In this document: piece by piece, positions 45,596 through 55,459 of the stretch | How the letters are laid out: each line of letters begins with the position of its first letter | Position numbering within the stretch: the first letter of the stretch is position 1 | Assembly: GCA_004794655.1 (NCBI GenBank) | Contig: SMMW01000522.1 | Span: forward strand, 3,782,001-3,846,000 | Length of the DNA stretch: 64,000 nt | Reading direction: 5' to 3' | Origin: Marisa cornuarietis | Lineage: Eukaryota > Mollusca > Gastropoda > Architaenioglossa > Ampullariidae | Made by a program: the position numbers and the translations under genes | Notes under the pieces: generated by a model | What the model saw: only the letters and a program-made list of their open reading frames with translations | Told to the model about the DNA's origin: nothing | Databases searched by the model: none

Positions 45596-46070
45596 TCGCC
45601 CCCGTGGGCCTGGCTTCTCGTGCCGGGGGTGAACACCCAGCCTCTCTCTGGCTGGATGACTAAGCTGGTCCACCCCTTTCTCTTATGCTTTTCTTGTTTC
45701 TCCCTCACTGGCCCTTTCACCTATACTCTTTTTCTACTCAATCATCTCCCTATGACACTACTGTTTGTCTTTTCTATCTTCTGTCTACACCAGTCTTTCC
45801 CTGCCCTCTTTTTCCATCATGCCTTTCTTTTAATATAGCTCTTTTCTCTTTTCTCTTTTGCGATCGCAAAAGGATTCAAAAATATTTCGTCTGGTTTCTC
45901 CTCTATCAAGAGATTGCGCACCGGACAACTTCTCGTTCAGTGTTCCAGTCAAAAGTCTTCAGAGGCCCTTCACCGATGGGACGAAAAACAGTTCGTGGAC
46001 CGCCCCATAAAGGTCACACCACACAGATCCCTCAACTCTTCAAAGGGGGTCATTTGATGCCCTGACCTTG
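45596..46070 (+). promoter_or_regulatory. I-like LINE 5' UTR and truncated ORF1 start
   Basis: GCCCCCGTGGGCCTGGC and GTGAACACCCAGCCTCTC open the element, as at 62,845. An internal promoter would lie here by analogy with other I-group LINEs; no motif is proven. The region after 45,855 is ORF1 N-terminal coding (RIQKYFVWFLLYQ). Confidence 0.6.
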
Positions 46071-46075
46071 CCAGG

Positions 46076-47045
46076 ATGTCGGAGCTTGACATTAAGTCAG
46101 AACTGGCATCCCAGGGGGTTTCTGCAGTACAGAGGGTGACAATAAAGAAGTATGGACAGTCTATTCAAACTAATACCCTATTTCTTACCTTTTGTCTACC
46201 TAAAATACCTGACTCCATTGATGTTGGGTATTTGCGGGTCAAAGTTACTTTATTCATACCTTCACCGTTGCGCTGCTTCAGCTGTCAACGTTATAGCCAT
46301 GGGGCAAGCTTTTGCAAGTCCCAAGCCCGCTGCTTTCGCTGAAGCTGGACTAGCCATGTGGCAGCTGATTGTTCCTCAAGCGCCAAGTGTGCAAACTGTG
46401 ACGGGTCTCATGCTGCTTCATCCAAGGACTGCCCAAAGTGGATTGAAGAGGCGGCCATCCAACGCATATGCGTGGAATCTGGCGTCTCTTACACCGATGC
46501 TTGCCACCGCGTAGTGGGTGGAACCTCAGGAGCAACTACTGCAAGCTCCACTTCCTACTCGGCAGTTGTTGCAAAACGACCGTCAGTGTCTGTGTCTATC
46601 CAGACGGACATGACATGGGTCTCTTCGGAGGGCCCTGTCAGAGTCCATCAAGCTATGCCTCCTCCTCCTCCTGCAAGCAGTGGTGGCTCCCAGTTATCAC
46701 AGGCCTCTCAAACTCAAAGCAAACAAACCTCACCAGTCAGACCTCCACACAAACCAGAACGAAACACAAAATCTCCAAAAGTAAAAACACTACACCACAG
46801 ACAAACAAGAAAGACACACAAGCAAAAACAAAATCACCAGACAGACTTACTCCACAACACAAAACATCTGGAGTCGCCACTGCAGTGAATTCTGTCCCTG
46901 TTACTAACCGTTTTGCCTCTCTTGGCGAGCAGGGGATGGACGTGGATGAGCGACGTCTTGCGTTGCCTTCTCCATCCCGCCTTCCCCTGCCTTCTCCTTC
47001 TTCTTCTCCTTCTTCTGTGAGGTGCTCTGTGTCCCTCACAGATAA
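46076..47045 (+). pseudogene. I-like ORF1, copy B4
   Basis: MSELDIKSELASQGVSAVQR, RVKVTLFIPSPLRCFSCQRY with the first knuckle, then in shifted frames CANCDGSHAASSKDCPKW, AIQRICVESGVSYTDACHR, TDMTWVSSEGPVRVHQ, a proline run, Gln- and Lys-rich stretches and FASLGEQGMDVDERR. The second knuckle has lost part of its sequence near 46,340. The order fits a Gag-like RNA-binding ORF1. ORF2 starts at 47,047 right after it. Confidence 0.8.
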
Positions 47046-47046
47046 A

Positions 47047-48200
47047 ACATGTCTACCATCCTTCAATGGAACTGTTGAGGGATCCGAGCCAACTTTGAAG
47101 AGCTCCGATCCCTAGCATCTCGTTTGTCACCTAACATTATTGCTCTTCAGGAGACTCTTCTCGTACCTTCTACCTCCTTTTCCTTCAAAGGCTTTCAAAT
47201 TTTACGTCAAGACTCGCAATCTGACGTCCCTTCAGGTGGGGCTGCTCTTCTTCTTTGCTCCCACCTTTTGTTTAGCAAGATAGCATTTTCCACTCCTCTT
47301 CAAGCTGTTGCTGCCCGAGTTACGCTGGGCGAGACTATCACTATTTGCTGTATCTTCCTCCATCCGCTCGGATCTCCCAACAAGACCTTGAGGGTCTTCT
47401 GACCCAACTTCCTTCTGATCTTCTTTGGGGGACTTTAACGGACACCACCCTCTATGGGGCAGGGATTCGATTGACCCTAGAGGAGAGCTGTTGGGATCAT
47501 TTTTTATGAAAAGTGATCTCTACCTCTGTTTAAGAGGTGGCTCGAACACTTTTTGTCAGCCATCCAGCAGCACCTTTTCAGCAATCGATCTGTCAGTAGT
47601 CAGTACAGCAGCATTATTAGATTTTACCTCGACTGTACACAACGATCTATGTGGAAGTGATCACTTTCCAATAATTTTACGTTTTATGAATACTCTGGAG
47701 CAGGACAATAATTTTTACAGTGGCAGGTGGAACTTGACTAAGGCAGATTGGCCTGCCTTTCGGGCCCTATGCGCCACCTGCCTTTGTTCTAATGATCGGT
47801 TTTAATTTAGATACCTATGATACTGACCAGGACCACCCTATTACAATTTTTACCTCCACTCTAACTGCAGTTGCTTTCGGCAACCATTCCAAAGAAAGGG
47901 ACACGGAAACGCCATCTACATGTCCCTTGGTTTACTGAAGAGTGCAGGGTGGCCCAGCGTGATCGGAAGAAGGCCCAGCGCCTTGTCTTCCGCCACCCCA
48001 CTCCAGAAAATGTGCTAAATTTTAAACACAGCAGAGCACGAGCTCATTTTATTTTTAAACAAAATAGAAAACTTGCGTGGCAAAGGTTTGTGTCATCATT
48101 ATCCTCCCGCACCACCTCCCAGGAGGTGTGGGCAGCCGTGAGGAAAATAAAGGGAAGGTTTCAGGCTGGTTCAATTGGCCACCTGCAGGTTTGAGACTGT
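47047..48200 (+). pseudogene. I-like ORF2 endonuclease and linker, copy B4
   Basis: STILQWNC then TGA, GIRANFEEL, IIALQETLLVP, then a frameshift at about 47,360 (a 4-nt loss also seen in copy B2), GDFNGHHPLWG, LCGSDHFPIILRF and the linker VPWFTEECR, FKQNRKLAWQRF. The early TGA at ORF2 codon 9 and the 4-nt loss are shared with copy B2, so both derive from a defective source. Confidence 0.82.
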
Positions 48201-49735
48201 CCTCACAGAGGCATGAGATGTTGATAATTCCTTGGCATCCACCATTGCTCAAAACTCCTCTTCTTCTAACTACTCTCTCGAATTTCAGCGCCTGAAGTTG
48301 GTTTGCGAATCCTCTAGCTGCGACTTTTCTTCCGATATCTCTGAACAATACACCGAACCCTTCTCTCTTAATGAGCTGCAGCGGGGCTTCCAGAAGTGCA
48401 AGGTTTCTGCACCTGGCCCAGACATCCTTCTGATCCCAACTCTTACCGTCCTATCGCTCTCACTAGCTGTCTATGCAAAACTTTAGAACGCATGGTGAAT
48501 GCCCGGCTTACCTGTCAGCTTGAATTCCAGGGTCTCCTCTCCAACCTGCAGTGTGGCTTTAGACAATACCGCAGCACCCTGGACCATCTGGTCCGTTTTG
48601 AATCTTTTGTTAGAGATGCTTTTGTAAGTAAAGAGCATGTGTTAGGAGTTTTCTTTGACTTGGAAAAATGCCTACGACACTACCTGGAAGCAAAGTATCC
48701 TGTTGGACCTTCATGCCCATGGCTTCCTGGGTTGTATGCCTCTCTTCATCAAGAACTTCCTTTCTCAACGTCTCTTTCGAGTTCGTATAGGATCTATCCT
48801 GTCTGCTCCTCAGGAACAGGAAATGGGCGTCCCACAGGGCAGCATACTATCACCTACTCTTTTCAACATTAAAATAGATTCCATTCTAAAATCTGTCTGT
48901 CCAGTTTTGTCGGCCTCATTATATGTAGACGACTTTGCTCTCTGCATCCGAGGCTGATCCCTACCGTGTCTCGAACGCCGGCTTCAGCTGTGCGTAAATG
49001 GTGTGCAGAAGTGGGTGACAGAAAATGGCTTCAAATTTTCTCCTACGAAGTCAGTATGGATCCATTTTTGTAAACTACGAGGCATGTTTCCAAACCCATC
49101 TATTACTGTCAACGGTAAGGTTCTGAAAGTGGTCCAGGAAGTAAAATTTCTTGGGGTCATCCTTGACCGAAAACTTTCCTTTCTTTCTCACATAAAATCG
49201 TTATGCCTATCATGTCAGAAAGCCTTGGACGTTCTTCGAGTAGTTTGCCATGTCAGCTGGGGAGCGGACCGCACGGTACTGCTTTGCCTGTATCGTGCCC
49301 TGGTCCGCTCCAAGCTAGACTATGGATCCATCATCTATGGCTCTGCTCGAGAGTCCTATCTCAAAATTATTGATCCTATTCATCATCAAGGACTACGCAT
49401 CTGTTTGGGTGCCTTCTGCACCACTCCTGTACAAAGTTTGTACGCAGAAGCTGGTGAGCCTCCACTTTCTCTCTGTCGTTTGAAACTCATTCTATTCTAT
49501 GTCTGTCGTCTAAAAGCTCATCCTGAAAACCCTGCTTACGGTGCTGTTTTGGGACCTCAGCATGCTGCCCTGTATGCCATTCGTACCAACGAGCAAAAAC
49601 CAGTATCACTCCGTGCTGCACCTCACCTACAAGCAGCCGGAGTAGATATTCAGCAGGTAGAGACGCTCCCTCTCTTACCAGCTCCTCCTTGCTCTTCCTG
49701 TTCCAGAGATCCGTCTTGATCTTTCAGCTTTCAAA
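48201..49735 (+). pseudogene. I-like ORF2 reverse transcriptase, copy B4
   Basis: RT motifs in several frames: DPNSYRPIALTSCLCKTLER, LQCGFRQYRSTLDHLVRF, GVFFDLEK, MGVPQGSILSPTLFNIKIDS and YVDD at about 48,925, then from 49,003 a 238-residue open frame (GVILDRKLSF, ALVRSKLDYGSIIYG, LYAEAGEPPLSL). A block of about 70 bp near 48,420 is missing relative to copy B3 (the QLLTHLPQ region). Confidence 0.85.
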
Positions 49736-50600
49736 AAAGGTGACACTTGTGACCTCGTTTTTTTCCAGCTTCTGTCTGACTATCCTGGATTCTGTTCTGT
49801 CTTTACAGATGGCTCCAAAATTCCAAACGGTGGCCCTGTAGCTGCGGCAGCAGTCCCGTCGTGCCAGCCGCAACAGGCCTCTTCTGCCCGACTTGCGGAT
49901 GGCTGCTCTATTTTCTCTGTGGAACTTCATGCTAGCTTGCTAGCCTTGCAGCATGTTCCCTGCTCTTCGGAGCAAATCTTTCTGATCATCTCAGACTCTT
50001 TATCTGCTCTCCAAGCCCTTCTCTCCCAACGTCCTGACCATCCCTTTGTGGTTCAGATTCACACTATCCATAGTCCAACGGAGAAAAGACATTGTTTTCA
50101 TTTGGACTCCTGGCCATGCTGGTATCCCAGGCAATGTTTGAGTGGACCAGGCCGCCAAGGCTGCATGTCAGTCGCCTGCTAAACTACACCCGATAGTATC
50201 AGCAGACTGTAAATCTGTCCTCTCGGCCTATGTTCAGTCCTTGTGGCAATGCCATTGGGACACTCTGGGCCAAAATAAGTTACATGCCACCCTTCCCTCT
50301 CTTTCAGACCGCTTGCCTTCATGCCGTCCTGTGCGGCGGGAGGAGGAAGTTCATTTCAGACTAAGACTAGGACACAACTATGCCACGCAGTCGCACCTTT
50401 TACAAGGTGAACCACCGCCAGTTTGTCCGTGGTGTCATGGAATGTTTAATGTTGTACATGTTTTAATTACTAGTCCTGGACTCCAGAGTATCCGCCGGCA
50501 GTTTTTTACTGCAGGCTCCTTGTTTTCTTTGTTTAGGTTCATCCCATCGGCAGCTATTTTTACCTTTTTAAGGCGGATAGGGCTTTATCATAAGATTTAA
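49736..50600 (+). pseudogene. I-like ORF2 RNase H and C-terminal finger, copy B4
   Basis: FTDGSKIPNGG (catalytic Asp), VELHASLLALQ (Glu), IISDSLSALQALLSQRPDHP (Asp) and a GHAGIPGN-like block make up RNase H. Then QSLWQCHWDTLGQNKLHATL and the C-terminal CPWC...H...C finger (50,430-50,475). Frameshifts lie near 49,720, 50,070 and 50,150. Stop at about 50,600. Confidence 0.82.
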
Positions 50601-50842
50601 GCTTTTTGTGCCCTGTTAGTTTTTGGTTTGTTGGTGGCTTTTTTGGGCCACAACACTCCTTTGACATGTTCCCGCCTCTCAAATGTGTTTCCTGCTTTTT
50701 GTGTGGCTTCTTAATTTTTACGATGTCATATTTATATTACTTGAGATTTTTTGGTCCCAAAACATTTTAAATAAGAATACTTTTTCTCGCCGTGATATAG
50801 CCTTAGTTGCTGGCATGGCGTTAAACACAAACAAACAAACAA
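50601..50842 (+). repeat. I-like LINE 3' UTR and hairpin tail, copy B4
   Basis: GGTTTGTTGGTGGC, GGGCCACAACAC, then the hairpin at 50,788-50,820 (arms CGCCGTG and CATGGCG, one G-T pair) and AACACAAACAAACAAAC, directly followed by the target duplication. Confidence 0.88.
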
Positions 50843-50852
50843 TCCTCTCCAG

Positions 50853-52893
50853 CCTGCAATGTGGCTTCAGAAAACACCACAATACCACGGACCATCTGGT
50901 CCGTTTTGAAACTTTCCTTAGAGATACATTTGTCAGCAAAGAACATGTGTTAGGGGTCTTTTTTGATTTGGAAAAGGCGTACGACACATCCTGGAAGCAA
51001 GGTATTCTGTTAGACCTTCACGCCCTTGGCTTCCAGGGTCGTATGCCTATCTTCATTTAAAACTTTCTATCTCACCGACTTTTTCAAGTTCGTGTAGGGT
51101 CTATTCTGTCTGATCCTCAGGAACAGGAAATGGGCGTCCCACAGGGCAGCATCCTTTCACCAACTCTCTTCAACATTAAAATAGATGCTATCCTAAAATT
51201 TGTCTCTCCAGGTTTGGAGGCCTCGTTGTATGTAGATGACTTTGCTCTATGCATCCGAGGCCGTTTGCTACCATGCCTCAAACGCCGGCTTCAGCTGTGC
51301 GTAAACGGTGTGCAGAAGTGGGTGACAGAAAATGGCTTCAAATCTTCTCCCACAAAGTCAGTATGCATCCACTTTTGTAAACTACTAGGCATGTTTCCAG
51401 ACCCTTGTATTTCTGTCAATGGCACGGTACTCAAAGTGTTTCAGGAAGTAAAATTTCTTGGGGTCATCTTTGAACGTAAACTATCCTTTCTTCCTCACAT
51501 CAGATCTCTACGCCTTTCATGCCAGAAAGCCTTAGATGTTCTGCAAATAGTTGGCCATGTCAGCTGGGGGGCAGACCGCACGGTACTGCTTCGTCTGTAT
51601 CGCGCCCTGGTCCGCTCCAAGCTAGACTATGGTTCCATCATCTATGCCTCTGCTCGAGAGTCCTACCTCAAAATTCTCGATCCCATTCACCATCAAGGGC
51701 TCTGCATCTGTTTGGGTGCCTTCCGCACCACTCCAGTACAAAGTCTGTACACAGAAGCTGGAGAGCCTCCACTGTCCCATCGCCATCTGAAACTCATGCT
51801 ATCCTATGTCTGTCGCTTGAAGTCTCATCCTGAAAACCCTGCTTACCGTGCCGTCTTTAGACCCCAGCGTGCTGCCCTGTATGCTATTCATACCAAGGAG
51901 CAAAAACCATCATCACTCTGTGTGGCACCTCATCTGCAAGCTGCCGGAGTAGATATCCAGCAAGTAGAGCCTCTCCCTCTACTGCCAGCTCCTCCTTGGA
52001 CTCTTCCTGATCTTACAGCCTTTAAAAAGGGGTACACTAGTGACCTCATCTTTCTTCAGCGCTTGCAGGAACTTCTTTCTGACTATCCTGGATACTGCTG
52101 TATCTTTAGAAATGGTTCCAAAGTTCCAAACGGTGGCCCTGTTGCTGCAGCAGCAGTTCCATCCTGCCAGCCGCAACGGGCCGCTTCAGTCCGACTTGCG
52201 GATGGCGGAACTTCATGCCATCTTGCTAGTCTTGCAGCTCGTTCACTGCTCTTCGGAGCACAACTTTTTGATCATCTCAGACTCCCTTTCTGCCCTCCAA
52301 GCTCTTCTTTCCAGTTGTTTTGACCAACCTCTCGTGGTACAAATCCACAAAATCCATGGAACACTCATTCGCCGAAACAAAGATATTGTTTTTGTTTGGG
52401 CACCTGGCCACGCTGGTATTGCTGGCAACATCCAAGCAGACCAGGCTGCTAGGCCACTTGCCAGTTGTCTAGTCAGTTGACATCGCTTGTATCATCTGAC
52501 TGCAAATCTCTCTTCACAGCCTATGTTCAGTCCCTGTGGCAACGCCACTGGGACACTCTGGGCCAAAACAAGCTACACGCCACCCTTTCCAATCTTTCTG
52601 ACCGCCTGCCTCCGTGCTGCCCTGTGGGACGGGAGGAGGTGGTCTTAACTAGACTGAGGTTAGGACACACCTATGTCACGCAATCGTATCTCTTACAAGG
52701 TGAACCACCACCTGTTTGCCCGTGGTGTACAGAAGTTTTAAATGTTAAACATGTATTAATTACTTGCCCTGAGCTCCAGAGTACCCGTCAACATTTTTTC
52801 ACAGCAGTTTCTGTGTCTGCTTTGTTTAGGCCCGTCCCATCGGCAGCAATTTTTGCATTTTTAAGAGGGATTGGACTCTTTCATAAAATTTAA
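50853..52893 (+). pseudogene. I-like ORF2 RT, RNase H and C-terminal finger, copy B3
   Basis: Continues copy B3 after the nested element: LQCGFRKHHNTTDHLVRF, GVFFDLEKAYDTSWKQ, one TAA at 51,058, MGVPQGSILSPTLFNIKIDA, YVDD at about 51,235, then a 397-residue open frame into RNase H. There the first catalytic Asp is lost (FRNGSK in place of FTDGSK) and about 23 bp are missing near 52,205. MAELHAILLVLQ, ISDSLSALQALL and WAPGHAGIAGN follow in another frame, then the 142-residue end with the CPWC...H...C finger and a stop at 52,893. Confidence 0.88.
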
Positions 52894-52953
52894 GTTTTAA
52901 ATTCCTGTTAGTTTTGGCTTATGGTTTTGGTTTGTTGACGGCCTTTTGGCCAC
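52875..52953 (+). repeat. I-like LINE 3' UTR segment, first of three tandem copies
   Basis: ACTCTTTCATAAAATTTAAG through GACGGCCTTTTGGCCAC. The same segment recurs at 53,950-54,030, on the other side of the rRNA insert, with a few differences. Confidence 0.85.
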
Positions 52954-53329
52954 ATTGATAGCTCTTTCTTGATTCGGTGGGTGGTGGTGCATGGCCGTTC
53001 TTAGTTGGTGGAGCGATTTGTCTGGTTAATTCCGATAACGAACGAGAGTCTAGCCTGCTAAATAGTTCACCGATTCTTCACGCATCGGTGCTAACTTCTT
53101 AGAGGGACAAGTGGTGAAGGTGAAACCACATGAGATTGAGCAAAAACAGGTCTGTGATGCCCTTAGATGTCCGGGGCCGCACGCGGGCTACAATGAAGGA
53201 GTCAATATGCTCCCTCTCTGAGAAGAGTGGGAAAGCCTGGGAATATCCTTCACGGTAGGGATCGGGGTCTGAAACTGCCCCCGTGAGTGTGGAATTCCCC
53301 GTAAGCGCGAGTCACTAACTCGCGTTGAA

Positions 53330-53366
<37 letters not shown>

Positions 53367-53949
53367 ATCCGATGAACGGTGTGGTGAGAGCGTTGGGTTG
53401 ACGATGTGGCGTTGTGCCGAGCCCATAGAGGTTCAAGCTGAGCAGTCCGACCGGTGTAGGCGGCGGACGGGGCCTAAGGAAGTACACGTATACAGGCAAA
53501 CGTGTAGGGAATACGGACGTTTCTTGTGGTAAGCCCGTTCGAAGGGGTGGACTAATGTCTCTTGGAGATCGTAGGCCAACGGACATTTTTCCACCCTCAC
53601 CATCCCAGAGGGGATGGGGATTGTGCCCAACCATCCCCGATAGTGCCCCCCGGACAACCCCACTCGTCCCCTTGAGACCCCCCAGGGACCAACCCAATTC
53701 CAATTCCGTACGGCAGTTCCATCTTGCCTACGATGATTTCCCTTTAGCTAGACGATGAACGTAGTCTTGCTGAAGACTAGGGCGCTAGGAGAGGGATGAG
53801 CTCCACCTAGCTATGCCCTTGCTCATGAAAGGCGGGGCACAGGTGGCGCCGGTCGCCTGTGCAGTAGAGGTAGGATTTCCTGCGGACTAGTCCCTGTTTC
53901 CTCCCCCCGTCCCCCAACGAGGAGGTTTCCTCTTCACGGTGCGGTCTGT
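52954..53949 (+). rRNA. 18S rRNA 3' region fragment, divergent, inserted in a LINE 3' UTR
   Basis: 52,954-53,110 matches animal 18S rRNA almost exactly (TTGATAGCTCTTTCTTGATT, AATTCCGATAACGAACGAGA, GCCTGCTAAATAGTTC). Later blocks include GGTCTGTGATGCCCTTAGAT and TTTGTACACACCGCCCGTCG at about 53,343. Between these, several normally conserved positions differ (GTGTGGAATTCCCCGTAAG), yet stems such as GCGCGAGT/ACTCGCG still pair. After about 53,375 I cannot align the sequence to 18S, 5.8S or 28S. The 3' end is joined directly to LINE 3' UTR at 53,950. Not a working rDNA unit: the first two thirds of 18S are missing. Confidence 0.8.
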
Positions 53950-54205
53950 ACTCTTTCATAAAATCTAAGTTTTAAATTCCTGTTAGTTTTTTGCTTATGG
54001 TTTTTGTTTGTTGACGGCCTTTTGGCCACAACAACCACTTTTAAACTAGACCCACTCTTTTAAAAATTCTGTTTGTGTTGTTTTTATTGGAATGACGCTG
54101 TTACATCTTTTGAAGATTTCTCTGATTCCTGGAACTTTTGTCATAAATTTGTCTTTCATCGCCGTGATATAGCCTTAGTTGCTGGCATTGCGTTAAACAC
54201 TAACA
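53950..54205 (+). repeat. I-like LINE 3' end, second copy, attached to the rRNA fragment
   Basis: ACTCTTTCATAAAATCTAAG, GACGGCCTTTTGGCCACAAC, then the hairpin at 54,160-54,192 and a decayed AACACTAACAATCCATCC tract. This is a complete LINE 3' end downstream of the rRNA sequence. Confidence 0.85.
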
Positions 54206-54211
54206 ATCCAT

Positions 54212-54372
54212 CCAATCTTTTAAAAATTCTCTTGTTTATGTTGTTTTTATTGGAATGATGCTGTTATATCTTTTGAAGATTTCTTTGATTCCTGGAAATT
54301 TTGTCATAAATTTGTCTTTCATCGCCGTGATATAGCCTTAGTTGCTGGCACGGCGTTAAACACTAACAATCA
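54212..54372 (+). repeat. I-like LINE 3' end, third copy
   Basis: TTTTAAAAATTCTCTTGTTT to the hairpin at 54,323-54,355 (arms CGCCGTG and CACGGCG, perfect) and AACACTAACAATCAACC. Probably the original 3' end of copy B3. Confidence 0.8.
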
Positions 54373-54382
54373 ACCAGCAGCT

Positions 54383-54693
54383 TGTAAGTGAGATGCAGCA
54401 CAGAGTGATAATGGTTTTTGTTCCTTGGTACAAATGGCATACAGGGCAGCATGTTGAGGTCCAAAAACAGCACAGTAGGCAGGGTTTCCAGGATGAACTT
54501 TAAAGCAACAGACATAGGATAACATGAGTTTCAGATCGTGAAGAGAAAGTGAAGGTTCACCATCTTCTGCTTACAAATTTTGTACAGGAGTGGTGTAAAA
54601 GGCACCCAAACAGATGCAGAGCTCTTGATGGTAAATAGGATAACGAATTTTGAAATAGAACTTCTGAGTAGAGCCATAGTCTAGCTTGGAGTG
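54383..54693 (-). pseudogene. I-like RT C-terminal fragment, minus strand
   Basis: Read on the minus strand: SKLDYGST, IYHQELCICLGAFYTTPVQN, GEPSLSLHDLKLMLSYVC and NPAYCAVFGPQHAALYAI, the RT-RNase H linker of the I-like ORF2. It meets a plus-strand fragment of the same ORF at about 54,700. Confidence 0.8.
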
Positions 54694-54696
54694 GAT

Positions 54697-54905
54697 CAGA
54701 CACGATACAAATACTGTCTTCCTTGAAATGGGCATCCCTCAGGGCAGCATTATCTCTTCTGTTCTCTTCAAGACACATTTTTATTTCAAGTCATCTTCAG
54801 GTCTGGATGCCATACTGTATGATGACTTTTCTGTCTGCATTCAGCTAAATGAGCAGTTCCTTCTCAGTGTGCAATACTATTTGCAGGGACAGCTGCTTTG
54901 CTATG
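54697..54905 (+). pseudogene. I-like RT core fragment, plus strand
   Basis: EMGIPQGSIISSVLFK, then GLDAILYDDFSVCIQ (YVDD decayed to YDD) and LLSVQYYLQG. Together with the minus-strand neighbour it represents one inverted LINE insertion. Confidence 0.7.
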
Positions 54906-55135
54906 ATGTAGCCATAAAACACCACTTCCCCCCTCCACTTTCTTGCATGACTCAGAGTGGGTCACCTCAGAGTAATCATGCAGATACAGAATACTAATAC
55001 AATAATGATAAGAAATGATTACCATTTCATATCAAGACCCAGTCACCATTTTGACCTTATAACAACTTTTACACATTATGATTTTTGCATCCAGTATACG
55101 TTTGCATGTGTGTGTGTTTCTTTTTTAACCTACAG
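54906..55135. other. CC2D2A intron end
   Basis: Unassigned, with a T-rich tract and acceptor. Confidence 0.4.
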
Positions 55136-55225
55136 AATTTTACATCTCGGTATGTTTCCCTGATTCCATTTGTGTCTGATGCTGTGGTTTTCCCTGGCCT
55201 TTGTGACATTTGGAGCACGTGTGAC
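55136..55225 (+). CDS. CC2D2A: CC2D2A exon: start of the C-terminal conserved region
   Basis: 90 nt between AACCTACAG and GTAAGT. Encodes [20 protein letters not shown] then [10 protein letters not shown]. The ARYVSLIPF...G(I/V)CDLWSTSD block is a hallmark of CC2D2A leading into the transglutaminase-like region. Preceded by a 12.1-kb intron packed with nested LINE copies and the rRNA insert. Confidence 0.95.
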
Positions 55226-55459
55226 GTAAGTTGAGATCATTAAATCTACTTTGCCTATGATGCTCTTTATTTATCAATCAGATATGCATTTTTTCTGTAT
55301 TGCAGTGAAACCTCCTCATTAAGATCTTCCCTATTGCAACCCTCTTATATGATATAAACCAACATATTTTCACAAGTGTTTTTTGCTATATAAATTTCAA
55401 CTCTATTATGACTACCTCCCTAATGTAATTTACCACTGATATCAGGTTTTCTACTTAGT

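Larger units (their letters stand above)
45596..50842 (+). mobile_element. I-like LINE copy B4 with both ends and 10-bp TSD
   Basis: Flanked by TCCTCTCCAG (45,586-45,595 and 50,843-50,852). The 5' end, GCCCCCGTGGGC, matches the copy starting at 62,845; the 3' end has the hairpin (50,788-50,820) and (AAAC)n. Order: 5' UTR, ORF1, ORF2 (EN, RT, RNase H), 3' UTR, 5,247 bp in all. Relative to the 62,845 copy, about 540 bp at the 5' UTR/ORF1 start are deleted near 45,855. ORF2 is broken many times. It lies inside the RT of copy B3. Confidence 0.9.
43078..54372 (+). mobile_element. I-like LINE copy B3, host to three nested insertions
   Basis: Parts of B3: ORF1 C-terminus 43,078-43,440; EN 43,981-44,700; linker and N-terminal RT 44,700-45,595; RT, RNase H and C-terminal finger 50,853-52,893; 3' UTR 52,894-52,953 and 54,217-54,372. 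Insertions are an L2-like fragment (43,460-43,980), a copy with both LINE ends (45,596-50,842) and an 18S-LINE chimera (52,954-54,205). Removing them restores the order seen in other copies. B3 begins 42 bp from a CC2D2A donor site. Confidence 0.85.

Noticed and set aside
52954..53949. A functional rDNA unit or bacterial 16S contamination
   Set aside because: Only the 3' part of a eukaryotic-type 18S is present, bounded on both sides by LINE 3' UTR; no 5.8S or 28S follows.
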